From Silene latifolia (taxonomy: Eukaryota; Streptophyta; Magnoliopsida; Caryophyllales; Caryophyllaceae), in the NCBI RefSeq assembly GCF_048544455.1, contig NC_133536.1, positions 193,257,325-193,321,324 on the forward strand: 64,000 nucleotides of DNA, given 5' to 3'. Below the pieces are notes generated by a model that saw only the letters and a program-made list of their open reading frames with translations, was not told where the DNA came from and made no database searches. Shown one piece after another: positions 23,952 to 36,149 of this stretch (position 1 is the stretch's first letter; each line of letters begins with the position of its first letter). The position numbers were made by a program, and so were the translations under genes.

Positions 23952-24249
23952 TTGATGAGCTAACCAAGTAAAGAGTCAAAAATCTTCAATTTGTAGAATG
24001 CCCAAATCGATTTGAAGGTGAAAGGCTTTGCCTTTATGAGAACAAAAATCGACTCAAAGGTGAAGATTTTGTGCTTGGTTTTGTTTGTTGATGAAGATGG
24101 AGTGATTAATTTGTTGTTTGAAGGATGGTTTGATTTGATTTTGGTGAGTTTTGATGAGGGTTTTTGTTTTTGAGATGGAGAGGATGAGGGTTTTGATGTT
24201 GAGGGTAGTGTTTATGAATGAATGAATGAATGAATGAAGGTGGGATGGG

Positions 24250-24257
24250 TATTTAAA
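24250..24257 (-). promoter_or_regulatory. TATA-like box before the second ORF of A1
   Basis: Minus-strand TTTAAATA, about 300 bp upstream of the second ORF and 30 bp downstream of the dense module array (24286-24660). The arrangement repeats that of the LTR promoter. Matching boxes are at 36163-36170, 45450-45457 and, inverted, 34300-34307. Confidence 0.55.
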
Positions 24258-24285
24258 GAGCTCGACATTTTTGAAGACGCAGGGG

Positions 24286-24660
24286 CAATCCGTGCGGATT
24301 GGGCGCAATCCGTGCGGATTCTTCAGCTTCAAAATTTTTCAAAATCCCGCCTAGAGACGGGCGGATTCTGGGGAATCCGCTCGGATTCTTTGAGATGGGA
24401 CGGGCGGATTCTTGTCAGGACGGACGGATTCCTATCCGAGAGAATTTTCCTTGTTTTTCTTCGACTTCAAGACGGGCGTCTTTGTCAAAAGACGGACGGA
24501 TTACGTGAGACGGGCGTCTTTCCGGAATCCGCTCGGATTCTTCGACGACAAGAAATTTGTAATTTCAAAGACAGCCCAAGACGGGCGTCTTCTCGGCGGG
24601 GACGCTCGGATGTCTTCAGACGGGCGGATTCTCAGGAATCCGCTCGGATCCTTGTCCTTT
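24286..24660. repeat. Internal CG-NN-CG module array of element A1
   Basis: At least a dozen modules in 375 bp, including AATCCG-TG-CGGATT, GAATCCG-CT-CGGATTC, GACG-GG-CGGATTC, GACG-GA-CGGATTC and AAGACG-GG-CGTCTT. Half-sites from two word sets (AATCCG/CGGATT and GACG/CGTC) are combined freely around a central dinucleotide. Copies are at 36199-36565, 45486-45850 and, inverted, 33905-34275. Confidence 0.9.
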
Positions 24661-25000
24661 GTACCCGGATTCGCTTCATTCGCGCACAATGCATTTCCCT
24701 TATCATTCTTTCTTTCTTTCTTTCAAATCTTGTGTTCTTCATTGTGGGGGCACTACTAAGGCATGAATACCCTAGGCAATTGCCATCCCCACACTAAGGT
24801 AAAACACTACACATCAATTTAAAATTGTTAATCCCTCCCTCACTTCTCTCTTTTCATGAAAATTATTTTGATCAAAGTAAATAAAATCCAAAAATGACAA
24901 AAATGCAATACAAAAAATGAAAAGTAAGTTAGGGAGTTAGAAATATTTACAAGTGGTGGTTTAGGGAGGACTCCACCAAACTCTCATTCTTGATGAGATG

Positions 25001-26254
25001 TCAAGGGGGCATGTTCAAGGTGTTGTTGATGTTGCTTAACACCTTGAAAAAGTAATCAAAAGCTTGTTCATTGTTGTGGTAGAGGTCCTCAATAGACCGT
25101 GGCCCTTGTTGTTGATCGTGATCGATGGCATGCCCAATGTAGGGATTAAAGATCCCTTCAAATTCGTCGTCCCAAAGACCACAAACTTCATTGAGTTGAT
25201 CATTGAAAATCTCTTGCTTAGATGGAGACAACTCTCCCAATTTCTTCTCTTGGCCAATGAGGCCATCATCTTCTTCCTTGGTTGATTTTGATGAGCTTTG
25301 CAAGCTCTCCTTGTCACGATTCACTTGCTCTTTGAATGGAGCATCTTCAATTTTCTTCCTCCATTGGAGTTCCGATTTCTTCCTTTCATCTTTCCTACTA
25401 TAGTGGTCAATCATGAAACATGGCTCATGCAAACGAGGAGCTCTCATGGTCTTGTCAAGATTAAATGTTATGCTTTCATCTCCCACTTCTAGAGTGAGCT
25501 CTCCATGTTTCACATCAATCACCGCACCCGCGGTGTGTAGGAAAGGTCTTCCTAAGATGATTGGAATGTTGGAATCTTCCTCCATATCAACAATGACAAA
25601 GTCCACCGGGATGAAAAACTTCCCAATTCGCACGGGGACATCTTCCCATATCCCTAATGGTGTCTTCGTCGATCTATCGGCCATTTGAAGAGTGATATTG
25701 GTGCATTTAAGCTCTCCCATTCCCAACCTTTTACTTACCGAGTACGGCATGACACTCACACTAGCCCCTAGATCACATAAGGCTTTGTTGATCGTCGTGT
25801 CGCCAATGGTACACGGTATTGAGAAGCTTCCCGGATCCTTTAACTTTGGAGGTGAACTTCCTTGAAGTATTGCACTACTCACCTTAGTGAAGGCGATAGT
25901 CTCAAGTTTCTGGATCGACTTCTTCTTTGTGAGGATATCTTTCATGTACTTTGCATAGGCCGGAACGTGATTGATTAATTCCGTGAAAGGAATTGAGACT
26001 TCTAAATTCTTCACAATTTCCATGAATTTTCCAAGTTGATCATCAAATTTGGGCTTGGCTTGACGACTTGGAAAAGGAAGTCTAACCACAATGGGCTCCT
26101 CCTCTTTGGCTTTGTCTTCATTTTTCTTTGAACTTTCTTCTTTCGATGATTCCCCTTCTTTGGGACCTTGCACTACAACTTCATTCTCACTAGCTCTCAC
26201 AACTTCTTTCTCAACTTGCTCCTTCGGTGCTTCATATCTTGTACCACTTCTCAA
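25001..26254 (-). pseudogene. Aspartic protease region of element A1
   Basis: The product carries a retropepsin-type core: CDLGASVSVMPYSVSKRLG (active-site region), QMADRSTKTPLG, and the flap and second-half segment IPIILGRPFLHTAGAVIDV, typical of Athila-group Ty3/gypsy proteases. The frame ends about 150 residues after the protease core without any reverse transcriptase, RNase H or integrase motif. Gag lies directly upstream and probably formed one gag-protease polyprotein. Equivalents are at 36913-38166 and 46195-47394. Confidence 0.75.
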
Positions 26255-27821
26255 GTGAATGGCACTAACCGTTTCATGTCTAGGGGATTACCTTGAGGTG
26301 GTAATTGCCCCTTTTGCCTTTGTGAGTTTGAAGATGCTAGTTGGGTCAATTGTGTTTCCAACATCTTGGTGTGAGCTAGAATGTTGTTGATGGTGGTGTC
26401 TTTTGCTTGGCTATCCTTTTGCATTTGGGTGAAAAATTCTTGTTGATTCTTTTGCATTTGGAGGACCGCTTTTTGGACATCAAAACCTTGGTCATTGTGG
26501 TGATTGTATGGATTTTGATTTTGGTAACTTTGGTTTTGATTGAAAAAGGGTCTTTGATTTTGATTTCTCATGGGTGGTGGAGTGTATGTTGTTTGAGGGT
26601 TTTGAACATTTTGGCTCTTGTATGAGAGATTTGGATGGAACTTGGTATTTTCATTGTAAAAATTTGAATAAGGGGTACCACTTTTGTAAGCTTGGAAAGC
26701 ATTAACTTGTTCGGTTGTTCCCCTACATTCACTTGAGTCATGACCCAAGGTTCCACAATTCTCACATATCCCGCTTGGGATTGATGAGGATGCCGTCATG
26801 GCATTGACATGATGCTTTGATGATTTTGAGTTTTCCTCAAGCCTAGCAATAGCTTGTTCAAACTTCAAGTTGATTGTGTCAATGTGAGCACTAAGTTGAG
26901 CACCCAATTGAGTAACGGTGTCCACTTCATACTTTCCTCCTCTAGTAGCCTTGCGAGGCCTACTATATTGTGAATTATGGACCGCCATTTCCTCAATCTT
27001 GTTCCATGTTTGATTGTCATCAACTTCGGTGAACATTCCATTTGATCCCATATTGAGAATGTTCCTTGAATCTTCATATAAACCATTCCAAAATTGTTGC
27101 ACTAAAAACCATTCGCTAAGTCCATGGTGAGGACATGAGCGACAAATATCCTTGAACCGCTCCCAAGCTTCATACAAAGATTCTTCATCCCTTTGCTTAA
27201 AACCCGTAATTTGAGCTCTTAGCATATTGGTCTTTTCCGGTGGGTAGAATTTTTTGTAGAAAGCTAGAGCTAACTTCTTCCAAGAATCTATTCCAAGGGT
27301 GGCCTTATCAAGGCCCTTCAACCATTGCTTTGCGGTGCCGATTAACGAAAAAGGAAATAAGACCCATCTTATTTGGTCTTGAGTCACGCCCGTTTGAGAG
27401 ATAGCTTCACAATAATCACAAAAGGTTTCCATATGAGAATGAGGGTCCTCACTAGGCATCCCCCGAATTGTCTCCTCTCAACTAGTTGGATGAAGGCGGA
27501 CTTGGCAATAAAATTACCGGTGAGATGTTGCGGGGTAGGAGTACCGTTTGGTAAATCCTCCTCGGTGGGTATAGAGTGTGACGAGAATTTAGGCATTGTA
27601 GGTGGATTTTGTGTGGTATTGTTAAATGGGTTCTCTTCTCCTTCTATTGCGAAAGGATTGACAAACTCACTAGTGGGTTGAACAACTTCACCAACACCTC
27701 CCAAATTCCTCCTAACAAGTCTCCTATTATTCGTCAAGGTTCTTTCGATTTCACGGTCAAAAGGTAACAAATCTCTTTGTAACCTTCTAGACATGCAAAA
27801 TATCAAACAACTAGAAAACAA
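26251..27821 (-). pseudogene. Gag of element A1
   Basis: It encodes a retrotransposon gag domain (WLKGLDKATLGIDSWKKL, FYKKFYPPEK, ERFKDICRSCPHHGLSEW) followed by one CCHC knuckle (CENCGTLGHDSSEC) and a Gln/Asn-rich linker (NQNQRPFFNQNQ) towards the protease. Gag packages element RNA into virus-like particles. About one break in this copy. Copies are at 38163-39734 and 47398-49018. Confidence 0.75.
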
Positions 27822-27911
27822 TTAGAACAAACCTTGAGGAGTTTTACTTCCCCAAGGTGAAAAAGACACAACTAATAACAATAAAAGAAATCTTAAATCA
27901 ATTAAACACCG

Positions 27912-27929
27912 TCCCCGGCAACGGCGCCA
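27912..27929 (-). promoter_or_regulatory. tRNA-Asp-type primer-binding site, internal A1 / LTR-B1 junction
   Basis: The plus strand reads tccccggcaacggcgcca. To its left is family A internal sequence; to its right, after ttt, an LTR of family B begins. The two families join here. Confidence 0.85.
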
Positions 27930-27932
27930 TTT

Positions 27933-29699
27933 TGATGTGGGTGAGGTCGTCACTCATCCAATCAAACACATTTATAATACTCAACAAACAACTAGTTAGC
28001 GGTAAGTCGAGGTCGATCCATGGGACGATGGTTACTCAAATTATTCAATCTAATTATGGTTGTGCTTGGGGTTGTCACAATTATAATGGGATGATGATTC
28101 TAATCTAATAGATGCAATAAACAAGCAACAAAAGGAAAGATGTAAACAATGGATTAAAAATGCTAGGATATCATGGGGTCATAGGGGATTCATGGGAATT
28201 GATCATACAAACATGTTCTCAAATTATAAGCAAGCAATTATTGTTGTGATGGATTGATTTGGGTTATATCTTACAATCCTAGGAAAGTTTGGGTCCCGGA
28301 GCCGAATCGATTAGATTGTACAACACCTACAAGTCGACTTAATCTTCCCTACTCAACCACATTCATGGTCTAATGAGACTCGAGTTGGTTTATGTCTTAC
28401 AAGTCTCATTGAAAAGATAATAGATGGTAGTAAATGCAAGGATTCATAGGCTTAGCATTTCATCAAACATAACATGTGCATGAGTTGAGATCATAACAAG
28501 CAAGCAAATAAACCATGAAAGCATATTAATTTAAGCATGAATCATTCCCCATGTTGGTTTCCCCTAATTACCCACTAATCCTAGCTAAGTAACTACTCAC
28601 TCATGATCAAGTTTAACATGTTAATAAGGTTGTCAATCATACTAACAAAGCCAAACATGATGAACAAGTAAGAAAGATTAACAATAATTAAAACAAGGAT
28701 TAAGAGAATTATACCTATGGAGATTCCAAAATAATAATGCAAAGAATAATAGAAGAAATTGATGATTGATGGAAGGTTGTCAATCTCCCAATAATAACCC
28801 AATAATCTTCAATTACCCAATAATAAACTTGAATAATAAACTTGAACAATAATTAAGGAGAGATTAATGTGTAATTTGTGTGGAAAGATTGAGATTAATC
28901 TATTCTAATCTACTCCTAATCTAATCTAAGAAAGCTTGATTTAATCTAATAAAACTTGGTTCTAATCTAATAAAACTTGATGGTTTGATTATTACAAATG
29001 TGGTATATATAGTAGAGCATCATTAGGTTAAGCAAGGGTAAAATAGTAATTACACTTTTGAGTTTCAAGCAGGGAGACGCCGGTCTCAAAAGAAATACGC
29101 GCGGATTTATGGTTCACGTAGCAAGGGAAAACTTTATGTCCAGGAATACGCTCGTCCCGAGCGAAATATGGGCGTCCTGGGCTTCAACCCGAGCGGGTTG
29201 AATTTGACCCGAGCGGGTTGAGCTGTATCTTGAGCTCGGTTTGTAAAACGGACGTTATTTCCTCATCCGGACTCCTATTGGAGTGATTCAAAAGCCTAGA
29301 TCACTTGATTTTTCGACACCGTTTCATCTAGCATACTTTCAGAGACAAAGGAGCAACCCTTGGTTTGGTTTTCGAGCGATTTCTTCATGCAATGCCTTCC
29401 TTCTCGTCATCCTTGCTTTTAACCCTTTGATCCTTCTATATACACTTTATTCCTACATACTTGGCCATCATTCTTGCCTCCTCTTCATACTAGTCCATCT
29501 AATATCATCAATAAGCTTCCAAATATGCACGAAAGACGGGAATTTCCGCCTTATTATCTCCTTTTCTACAAAACATATGAAATGCGATAGAAAAGCAAAT
29601 AGGAAGGTTTTGACGGATAAAATGGCCATAGAATGTTATAAAAGTATGCAAAATAGGTTCAATTAGGGGACTAAATGTGCGCAAATAATGTTCACATCA
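27933..29699 (-). mobile_element. LTR-B1
   Basis: 1767 bp from TGATGTGGGTG to TTCACATCA. The central part resembles LTR-A (shared stretch near 28190-28260), but both ends and the module words differ. Minus-strand TATATATA is at 29004-29011. Upstream modules are of AACCCG-AG-CGGGTT type. It borders A internal sequence on the left and B internal sequence on the right. Confidence 0.8.
29096..29220. repeat. AACCCG-AG-CGGGTT modules in LTR-B1
   Basis: Two clear modules, CAACCCGAGCGGGTTG (29185-29200) and gACCCGAGCGGGTTG (29206-29220), plus looser ones (ATACG-CT-CG, ATACG-CG-CGGATTT), lie 85-215 bp upstream of the minus-strand TATA. Confidence 0.75.
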
Positions 29700-31967
29700 A
29701 ATATCCCCAAACCGAACCTTTACTCGTCCCGAGTAAAGAGGTGACAAAAACTAGACCTTTATTTAAACTATCCTAATAATATAGCCGATATGAGACAATT
29801 AGCGGGTCTCACTCCGCCCCTTCAACTCACAATAAGACAACCATGAGGTAGGATGCCTTCTTGCAAGGCAAGGTGGGTCTTGCCAAAATGGCGACACATC
29901 CAAGCATTAAAGCACAACAAAATCAAGTAATGGATGCATCTACAAAAGAATAGCCACTTTCCTCATCTAAGTGGCGGAAATTATCTACAAGGGAAGCAAT
30001 TCAAGGGTACACAATCCTTCATAGATGCAATTTGTTCAAACTACTAAGCCTAGAAGGATACCAATAAATCACCTCCAAAATGTGTCAAGCTAGGGTACCT
30101 TTGTCCTCAATCGTTAAATGCTTTTGTCAAGAGTAGACTCCCTATGGTGTTAGAAACACTGGAGGATCGCGGAATTCCCCCTCTTGCCTAGACAAGAAGA
30201 AGGGTCGTCCCCTCTCTACCATGCACAAAAATGGATACGATGGATAAAGGGATCAATAGATATTTGAGTTTCACTTTGGGAGTTTGCTTTTGTTTTTGTT
30301 TTTCCCCCCAATTTCTTGTGGCATTTGACATTTGTGAACACTTTCTTTGCCATTTCTTTTTGATTTTTGGCTTTTCAACACTTGACAATTTTCAACTTTT
30401 TGCATTTTCTTTTGAATATTTTCAAAGTCACCCCAATTAGTAACGAGGGTGCCTTATATTTGAAGCTTTTAGGAGTCTTTTTTTGCTCCTCTTTTCATTT
30501 GATGCAATTTTGCAAACTTTCTTTCACTTTTCATTTCATTGAACTCAAATTGATTTCTTTTTGTGCCCATTCCCTTTTGTTGACAAAATGTATGGTAGAA
30601 CATGGATGAATGATGGTTGCATGGTTTCAAGGGTCACCTTGGAATAAATGGTAGCCAAGGAGTTATCACACCCCAAGGTACTCTTGACTAGGCCTTAAAC
30701 CATGGGTCAAAGGATACTAGCATGGCACATCCTAGGGTGTTTTACAAGTATTCTAACAAGCAAAGTCTTAAGAAGAAAAAGCATCTACTAGGGCCTATAT
30801 ACACTTGTCAAGCTTCCCAAGTAGACGGTTTCGCAAAATTTTCTAACATGCAAACTACATGCCATGATGCAACTAACATATATACATCCTAATGCATATG
30901 ATTCTACCAACTAGTATGTCATATAAACTAAATGCAACTCCTAACAACACATAGATACACAAACCACAACAACAAAATACACCACATCCTCCTTGACATG
31001 TAAGCCCATCCTCCTCATATGAATAATGAAAAAGAAACGGAAGGGAAATAAAGATTAGAACGATCATACCAAGCGGTCTTCATTTTCCCTTGCTAATGGC
31101 TCAAATGTAGTGTTGTATCTATGTGATAAGAGAACAAAAGCACAAGTATATACAATTCTACACTACTAAATTAAAGAACATGTTTTTGGATTTTGAAATT
31201 TTCAAATTTTTATGGGTTTTTGTTTTATGAAATTAAAAGACATAATTTTGTGATTTTTCGAAATTTTTCAATTTTTATGCATTTTTGGAATATAAATTCT
31301 CATCCCCCACTTTATTTTGGACATTGTCCTCAATGTACATGTAGGAGTAGGAATAAAAAGGAAAACATGTTTTTGGATTTTTGATTTTTTTGAAATAAAG
31401 TACAAATGCAATGAAATGATATGAATGAATGCATGCTCTAACTAAATGCAATTCTATATGGAATATATAACAAATGAATGCAATCTACATTAGATGATGC
31501 ATGATTTCTATTAAGCTATGGTCACCTATGATCAAACCTCCCCAAACCGATTTAAACACTATTTCTAATGTAGAAATGAATAGGTTTGACCATTAGCGAT
31601 TATGCATGAATTATAGTCTATATGCAACTAACTATATGAATCATGTGAGATATATTACAATGCAACTACACTATATGAACTAACTAATGTAAATGCAATA
31701 TGAAATATAATATAAGTGCAAGACTAAACTATATGGTATATGTATGTTGCTTCATGGTTTAACCTCCCCAAACCGATTTTAAAAACTATTTCTAATGTAG
31801 GAAGAAAGGGGTTTAATCATGAGGCAAATACATAAATGCAACTATACATGAGAGATAGGGAAAGAAAAGGGTTCTTACAATCATTGTAGGAGATGAAGAT
31901 GGTAGATATGAAGCATATATAGCCATAACACGAGCCAAATGAGAGAAAATGAGGAATTCCAGGGTCA

Positions 31968-32125
31968 ACCCGCTCCAGATAAACTCAACCCGCTCGGGTT
32001 GGTAGTGAACCCGCTCCAGATGATTTCAACCCGCTCGGGTTGACAGCAAAGAAGGGCGTATTTCTTAAAATCCGCCCGGATTCTTGGGCAGAGAATTTTT
32101 CTTCTTTTCTTGGCCTTCAACCCGC
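31968..32125. repeat. AACCCG-CT-CGGGTT array inside element B
   Basis: Modules such as CAACCCGCTCGGGTTG (twice), aacccgctccagat (half modules) and aaatccgcccggattc lie 45-210 bp upstream of a minus-strand TATATA (31916-31921), the same arrangement as in front of the second ORF of A. No ORF follows the TATA here. Confidence 0.8.
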
Positions 32126-32409
32126 CCGGATTTATCTCGGGATGGACATCTTTTTTGAGATCTTGGCCCAACACCTTTTCCTTGATAACACACTTACTCA
32201 TAAGCCCAATTTTTCCATTTTCTTCATTTCTTGACATTTTTCATCTTCTCATTTTTATGAATTTCCTTCAAAAACTCAATTAAAAATATGAGATCCCTCC
32301 CTTTCATCTCTCATGCAATTAAATGAATGCAAAACTACACTAAATGCATATATACAAATTAATGGTTATTGAGGAACTCCATCAAACCAAGGACTATCAA
32401 TTAACAATT

Positions 32410-33450
32410 TCATAGAAAATTATCACTAGCACTCAAAGCACGTAGAAGTCGATCAAATTCTTGGGAGTGGGACATGAATAGGCATTCATAGCAACACAAG
32501 ATTATGCAATTGAAAAATGCCCAAGTAAAAGACCGAACAAGCATATCAAGGGCATCATGACAAAAATCATAAGAAAAATGATGGATGGAAGGGACATGAA
32601 ATGGGTAGTTGGTTGGCAATTCACTCAACTCTTCCTCCAAATAGTCAAAATCACCACATTCAATGCAAGTACTCTCATTATCATTTAAGGTGATTTCAAG
32701 AGTGTCTAATTGAGGTTCCCAAATGTCCTCATCATATTCCTCATCCCAACAAGGTCCATTATCAAAGGGGTTGTCATAGCGAGGCTCACCAAGCTCAACA
32801 CAATTGTCTCCCTCAAGTATGTCATCCTCAAAGGGTGAGTTTTCACTCAAGTTCACATCCATATCATTCTCACTTTGCCCATTAACATCAAATTCCATGA
32901 AGGTTGATTTCATTGAAACACAAGAAGAGTAGGATGACGGCATCCAAGCATTATTTTCACAATCAAGAATGTACTCCTCCTCATCATCACTCTCCTCATC
33001 TAGCACTCCATCTTCCCAAGGTGGGGTAATTTTGTGGACAAAGTGGGTTGACTCAAGGTTATATGAAGGTTTCTCATCCTCACAAATCTCATTTTTATCA
33101 TAGTTTTCCTCAATGAATTTTTGAAATGTAGCTTTTATCACTTCCATTCCTTCCTTGGCATTCTCAAAGATGTCATGTATAGTTTGCTTAAGACAATGGG
33201 TGGTCATGAACTCAACAAATTCCCAAAATTCCTCACAACTCATCTCACATATCCTACCACCACTCAAGTGAAATGCCAAGTTGCGGGTTTCAAGGTTCAT
33301 GCCATTATAAATAACACAACATGCTTCATAATTTGAAATAGTAAAACCATGATGCCAAGCATGAGTCATATAATCTTCAAATCTTGCAACATATTTATCA
33401 AATGATTCATTTTCATATTGCCAAAAAGTGAATGTAGACATGTTGAGCAT
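32410..33450 (-). pseudogene. Gag-like ORF of element B
   Basis: About 346 residues from MLNMSTFTFWQYENESFDKY. The first 100 residues keep the gag pattern (FEDYMTHAWHHG, VIYNGMNLETRNLAF, GGRICEMSCEEFWEF). The rest is acidic (DEESDDEEEYILD, EDDILEGDN) and lacks the zinc knuckle and protease seen in A. I placed the start at the internal methionine because the upstream codons run over the primer site and LTR. Its role is unknown; it may be a gag-derived protein of a non-autonomous element. Confidence 0.55.
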
Positions 33451-33576
33451 GTGGAAGAGAACAAGTACAAGAAATAAATTCCCAAGGAACCAAAATTCCT
33501 CAAGAAGAAGCACAACTAAAACTAGACAAAAGAACAATTCAAATAAACAACACCGTCCCCGGCAACGGCGCCATTT

Positions 33577-33706
33577 TGATGTGGGTGAGGTCGTCACTCA
33601 TCCAATCAAACACATTTATAATACTCAACAAACAACTAGTTAGCGGTAAGTCGAGGTCGATCCATGGGACGGTGGTTACTCAAATTATTCAATCTAACTA
33701 TTGAAA
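33577..33706 (-). mobile_element. LTR-B2, first 130 bp only
   Basis: It begins TGATGTGGGTGAGG next to a tRNA-Asp-type primer site and matches LTR-B1 until about 33706, where an inverted piece of family A takes over. It was the 5' LTR of element B before the rearrangement. Confidence 0.8.
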
Positions 33707-33712
33707 AGAGAG

Positions 33713-36149
33713 AAGTGAGGGAGGGATTAACAATTTTAAATTGATGTGTAGTGTTTTACCTTAGTGTGGGGATGGCAATTGCCTAGGCTATTCATGCCTT
33801 AGTAGTGCCCCCACAATGAAGAACACAAGATTTGAAAGAAAGAAAGAAAGAATGATAAGGGAAATGCATTGTGCGCGAATGAAGCGAATCCGGGTACAAA
33901 GGACAAGGATCCGAGCGGATTCCTGAGAATCCGCCCGTCTGAAGACATCCGAGCGTCCTGCTGAGAAGACGCCCGTCTTGGGCTGTGCTGAAATTACAAA
34001 TTTCTTGTCTGTCGAAGAATCCGAGCGGATTCCTGGAAAGACGCCCGTCTCACAGAATCCGTCCGTCTTTTGACAAAGACGCCCGTCTTGAAGCTGAAAA
34101 AAAACAAGGAAAATTCTCTGGATAGGAATCCGTCCGTCCTGACAAGAATCCGCCCGTCCCATCTCAAAGAATCCGAGCGGATTCCCCAGAATCCGCCCGT
34201 CTCTAGGCGGGATTTTGAAAAATTTTGAAGCTGAAGAATCCGCACGGATTGCGCCCAATCCGCACGGATTGCCCCTGCGTCTTCAAAAATGTCGAGCTCT
34301 TTAAATACCCATCCCACCTTCATTCATTCATTCATTCATTCATAAACACTACCCTCAACATCAAAACCCTCATCCTCTCCATCTCAAAAACAAAAACCCT
34401 CATCAAAACTCACCAAAATCAAATCAAACCATCCTTCAAACAACAAATTAATCACTCCATCTTCATCAACAAACAAAACCAAGCACAAAATCTTCACCTT
34501 TGAGTCGATTTTTGTTCTCATAAAGGCAAAGCCTTTCACCTTCAAATCGATTTGGGCATTCTACAAATTGAAGATTTTTGACTCTTTACTTGGTTAGCTC
34601 ATCAAATGGCAAGAACAAAGGGAGCAACAAAGGCAACAAAGGCACCAAAAGCAAAGGCTCTCTCTCAAAGGCAAAAAGCTCTACAAACAAAGAAAGCTAT
34701 GGCAATGGTGGTAGCAACACCAAGCTTGGAAGTGCAACCACAACAACAACAAATTTCTATGGAAGCATCACCTTCTACTCCGGTAATTAACCAACTCTTG
34801 CATTATCCGGAGGTAACTTTCATTTCCGATGCCCATAGAGATACATTTGTCAAGTTTGCTATGAAACAAATCCAATCCACCAAATTCATATGTCAAGATG
34901 CTTTAGAGAAGTTAGGTGTTCTTGAACAAACAAGAGTCTTTTTCAATGCCATGGGTTTGAAGAAATTGTTTGAAATGAAGGAAGTAACATACCCCTCCCT
35001 TGTTTTGGAATTCTTAAGTTCTTTAAAAGTGACAAAAGTTGAGAATAGGGAAAATATTGAGTTTCGTCTAGCTAACACTAGTAGACGCATTACCTTTCCT
35101 AATTGGGTAAAATTTTGGGTCTTAGCGATGAACATAAATATTATAAGCAATATGGGAAGTATGACCCCGAGCCTCTTTGGGAGGCAATCTCCGGGAAGAA
35201 ATTTGAAGATTTTCATGCTTGTCGTTCTCTTTTGGTCCATCATCCGGGCATAAGAGTATGGCACAAAGTTGTGGGAAATACCATAATTGCTAGGAAAGAC
35301 ACCAATCATTTTACGGGACTCGATTTTATTCTCCTTGAATCAACTTTGAATATTGGAAGAATTCATACCAAGCCTTACAATTCTTTGAGGCTATTGGTTG
35401 ATAGATGGCTCCATATAGATAGTGGGAAGAAGGGTCAAACCGTTATTGTTAATGGCGGCCTTGTCACGGTCCTAGCCAAGCACTTTGATCCTAATTTCAA
35501 TAAGGATAGCAAGTACAAGGCAAAGGAAGGTGGCCATCTTATTGATATGTCCACCATGATTAACAAGTTTAAGTGGGTTGCTCACAATCCCCTTGACACC
35601 AAATTTGGGTGGCTTACTAGTGAGGCTCGATCATTCACCTTACCCGCAAAGATTTGCCGTCTTAGTGTCCACCGGACCAACTACTTACTTCCCCTATCCA
35701 AGGAAGCCGAGTACATCATTCAACAACAAAAGGGTGATCATGAAACTCCCTCCTCTTCCATTGTCATACCGCCTTACCCCTTTGAATATGAAGAGTTCAA
35801 ACCGCAAGGAATTGAAATTGGAAAAGACTATGTAACTCTTCTTATGCAAGCCATGCACAAGCAAGCTTATGAAGATCGGAAGAATGCTTATTTGGCTCAA
35901 TATCCTCCCCTCTTACATCTAGCTAGGCAAGGACTCCTTGATCCATCTTGTCCTTTGCCTAGTTGGGCGGATAAAGAAGCCTTATTTCCGGGTGCATCTA
36001 GGGACGTGGTGGAAGACAATGAGGTTGTTGGAAATGGTGAAGAATTTGATGATAACATTGAGGAAGAAGCAAGTGGAGATGAAGAAGGAGATGGTGAAGA
36101 TGATGATGAAGAAAGCAATGAAGAAAGTGCCAAGGAAAGTGGCAATTAA
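33713..36149 (+). mobile_element. Inverted family A segment (array, TATA, second ORF)
   Basis: This stretch is the reverse complement of the A internal part equivalent to about 22415-24848: module array (33905-34275), TATA-like box (34300-34307) and second ORF (34606-36149, with one break). It is fused on the left to LTR-B2 and on the right to A sequence in normal orientation, so bases 33713-34322 and 36150-36775 form roughly 600-bp inverted repeats around the ORF. Confidence 0.8.

Larger units (their letters stand above)
29700..33576 (-). mobile_element. Internal region of element B
   Basis: A short internal region (3.9 kb): primer site (33556-33573), one gag-like ORF (32410-33450), a module array (31968-32125), a TATA-like box (31916-31921) and a long noncoding 3' part related to that of A. 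No protease, RT, integrase or second ORF is recognisable, so B is more reduced than A. Confidence 0.7.

Noticed and set aside
24217-24240. GAAT tetranucleotide microsatellite
   Set aside because: Ordinary slippage repeat in the leader of the second ORF, present in the A copies.
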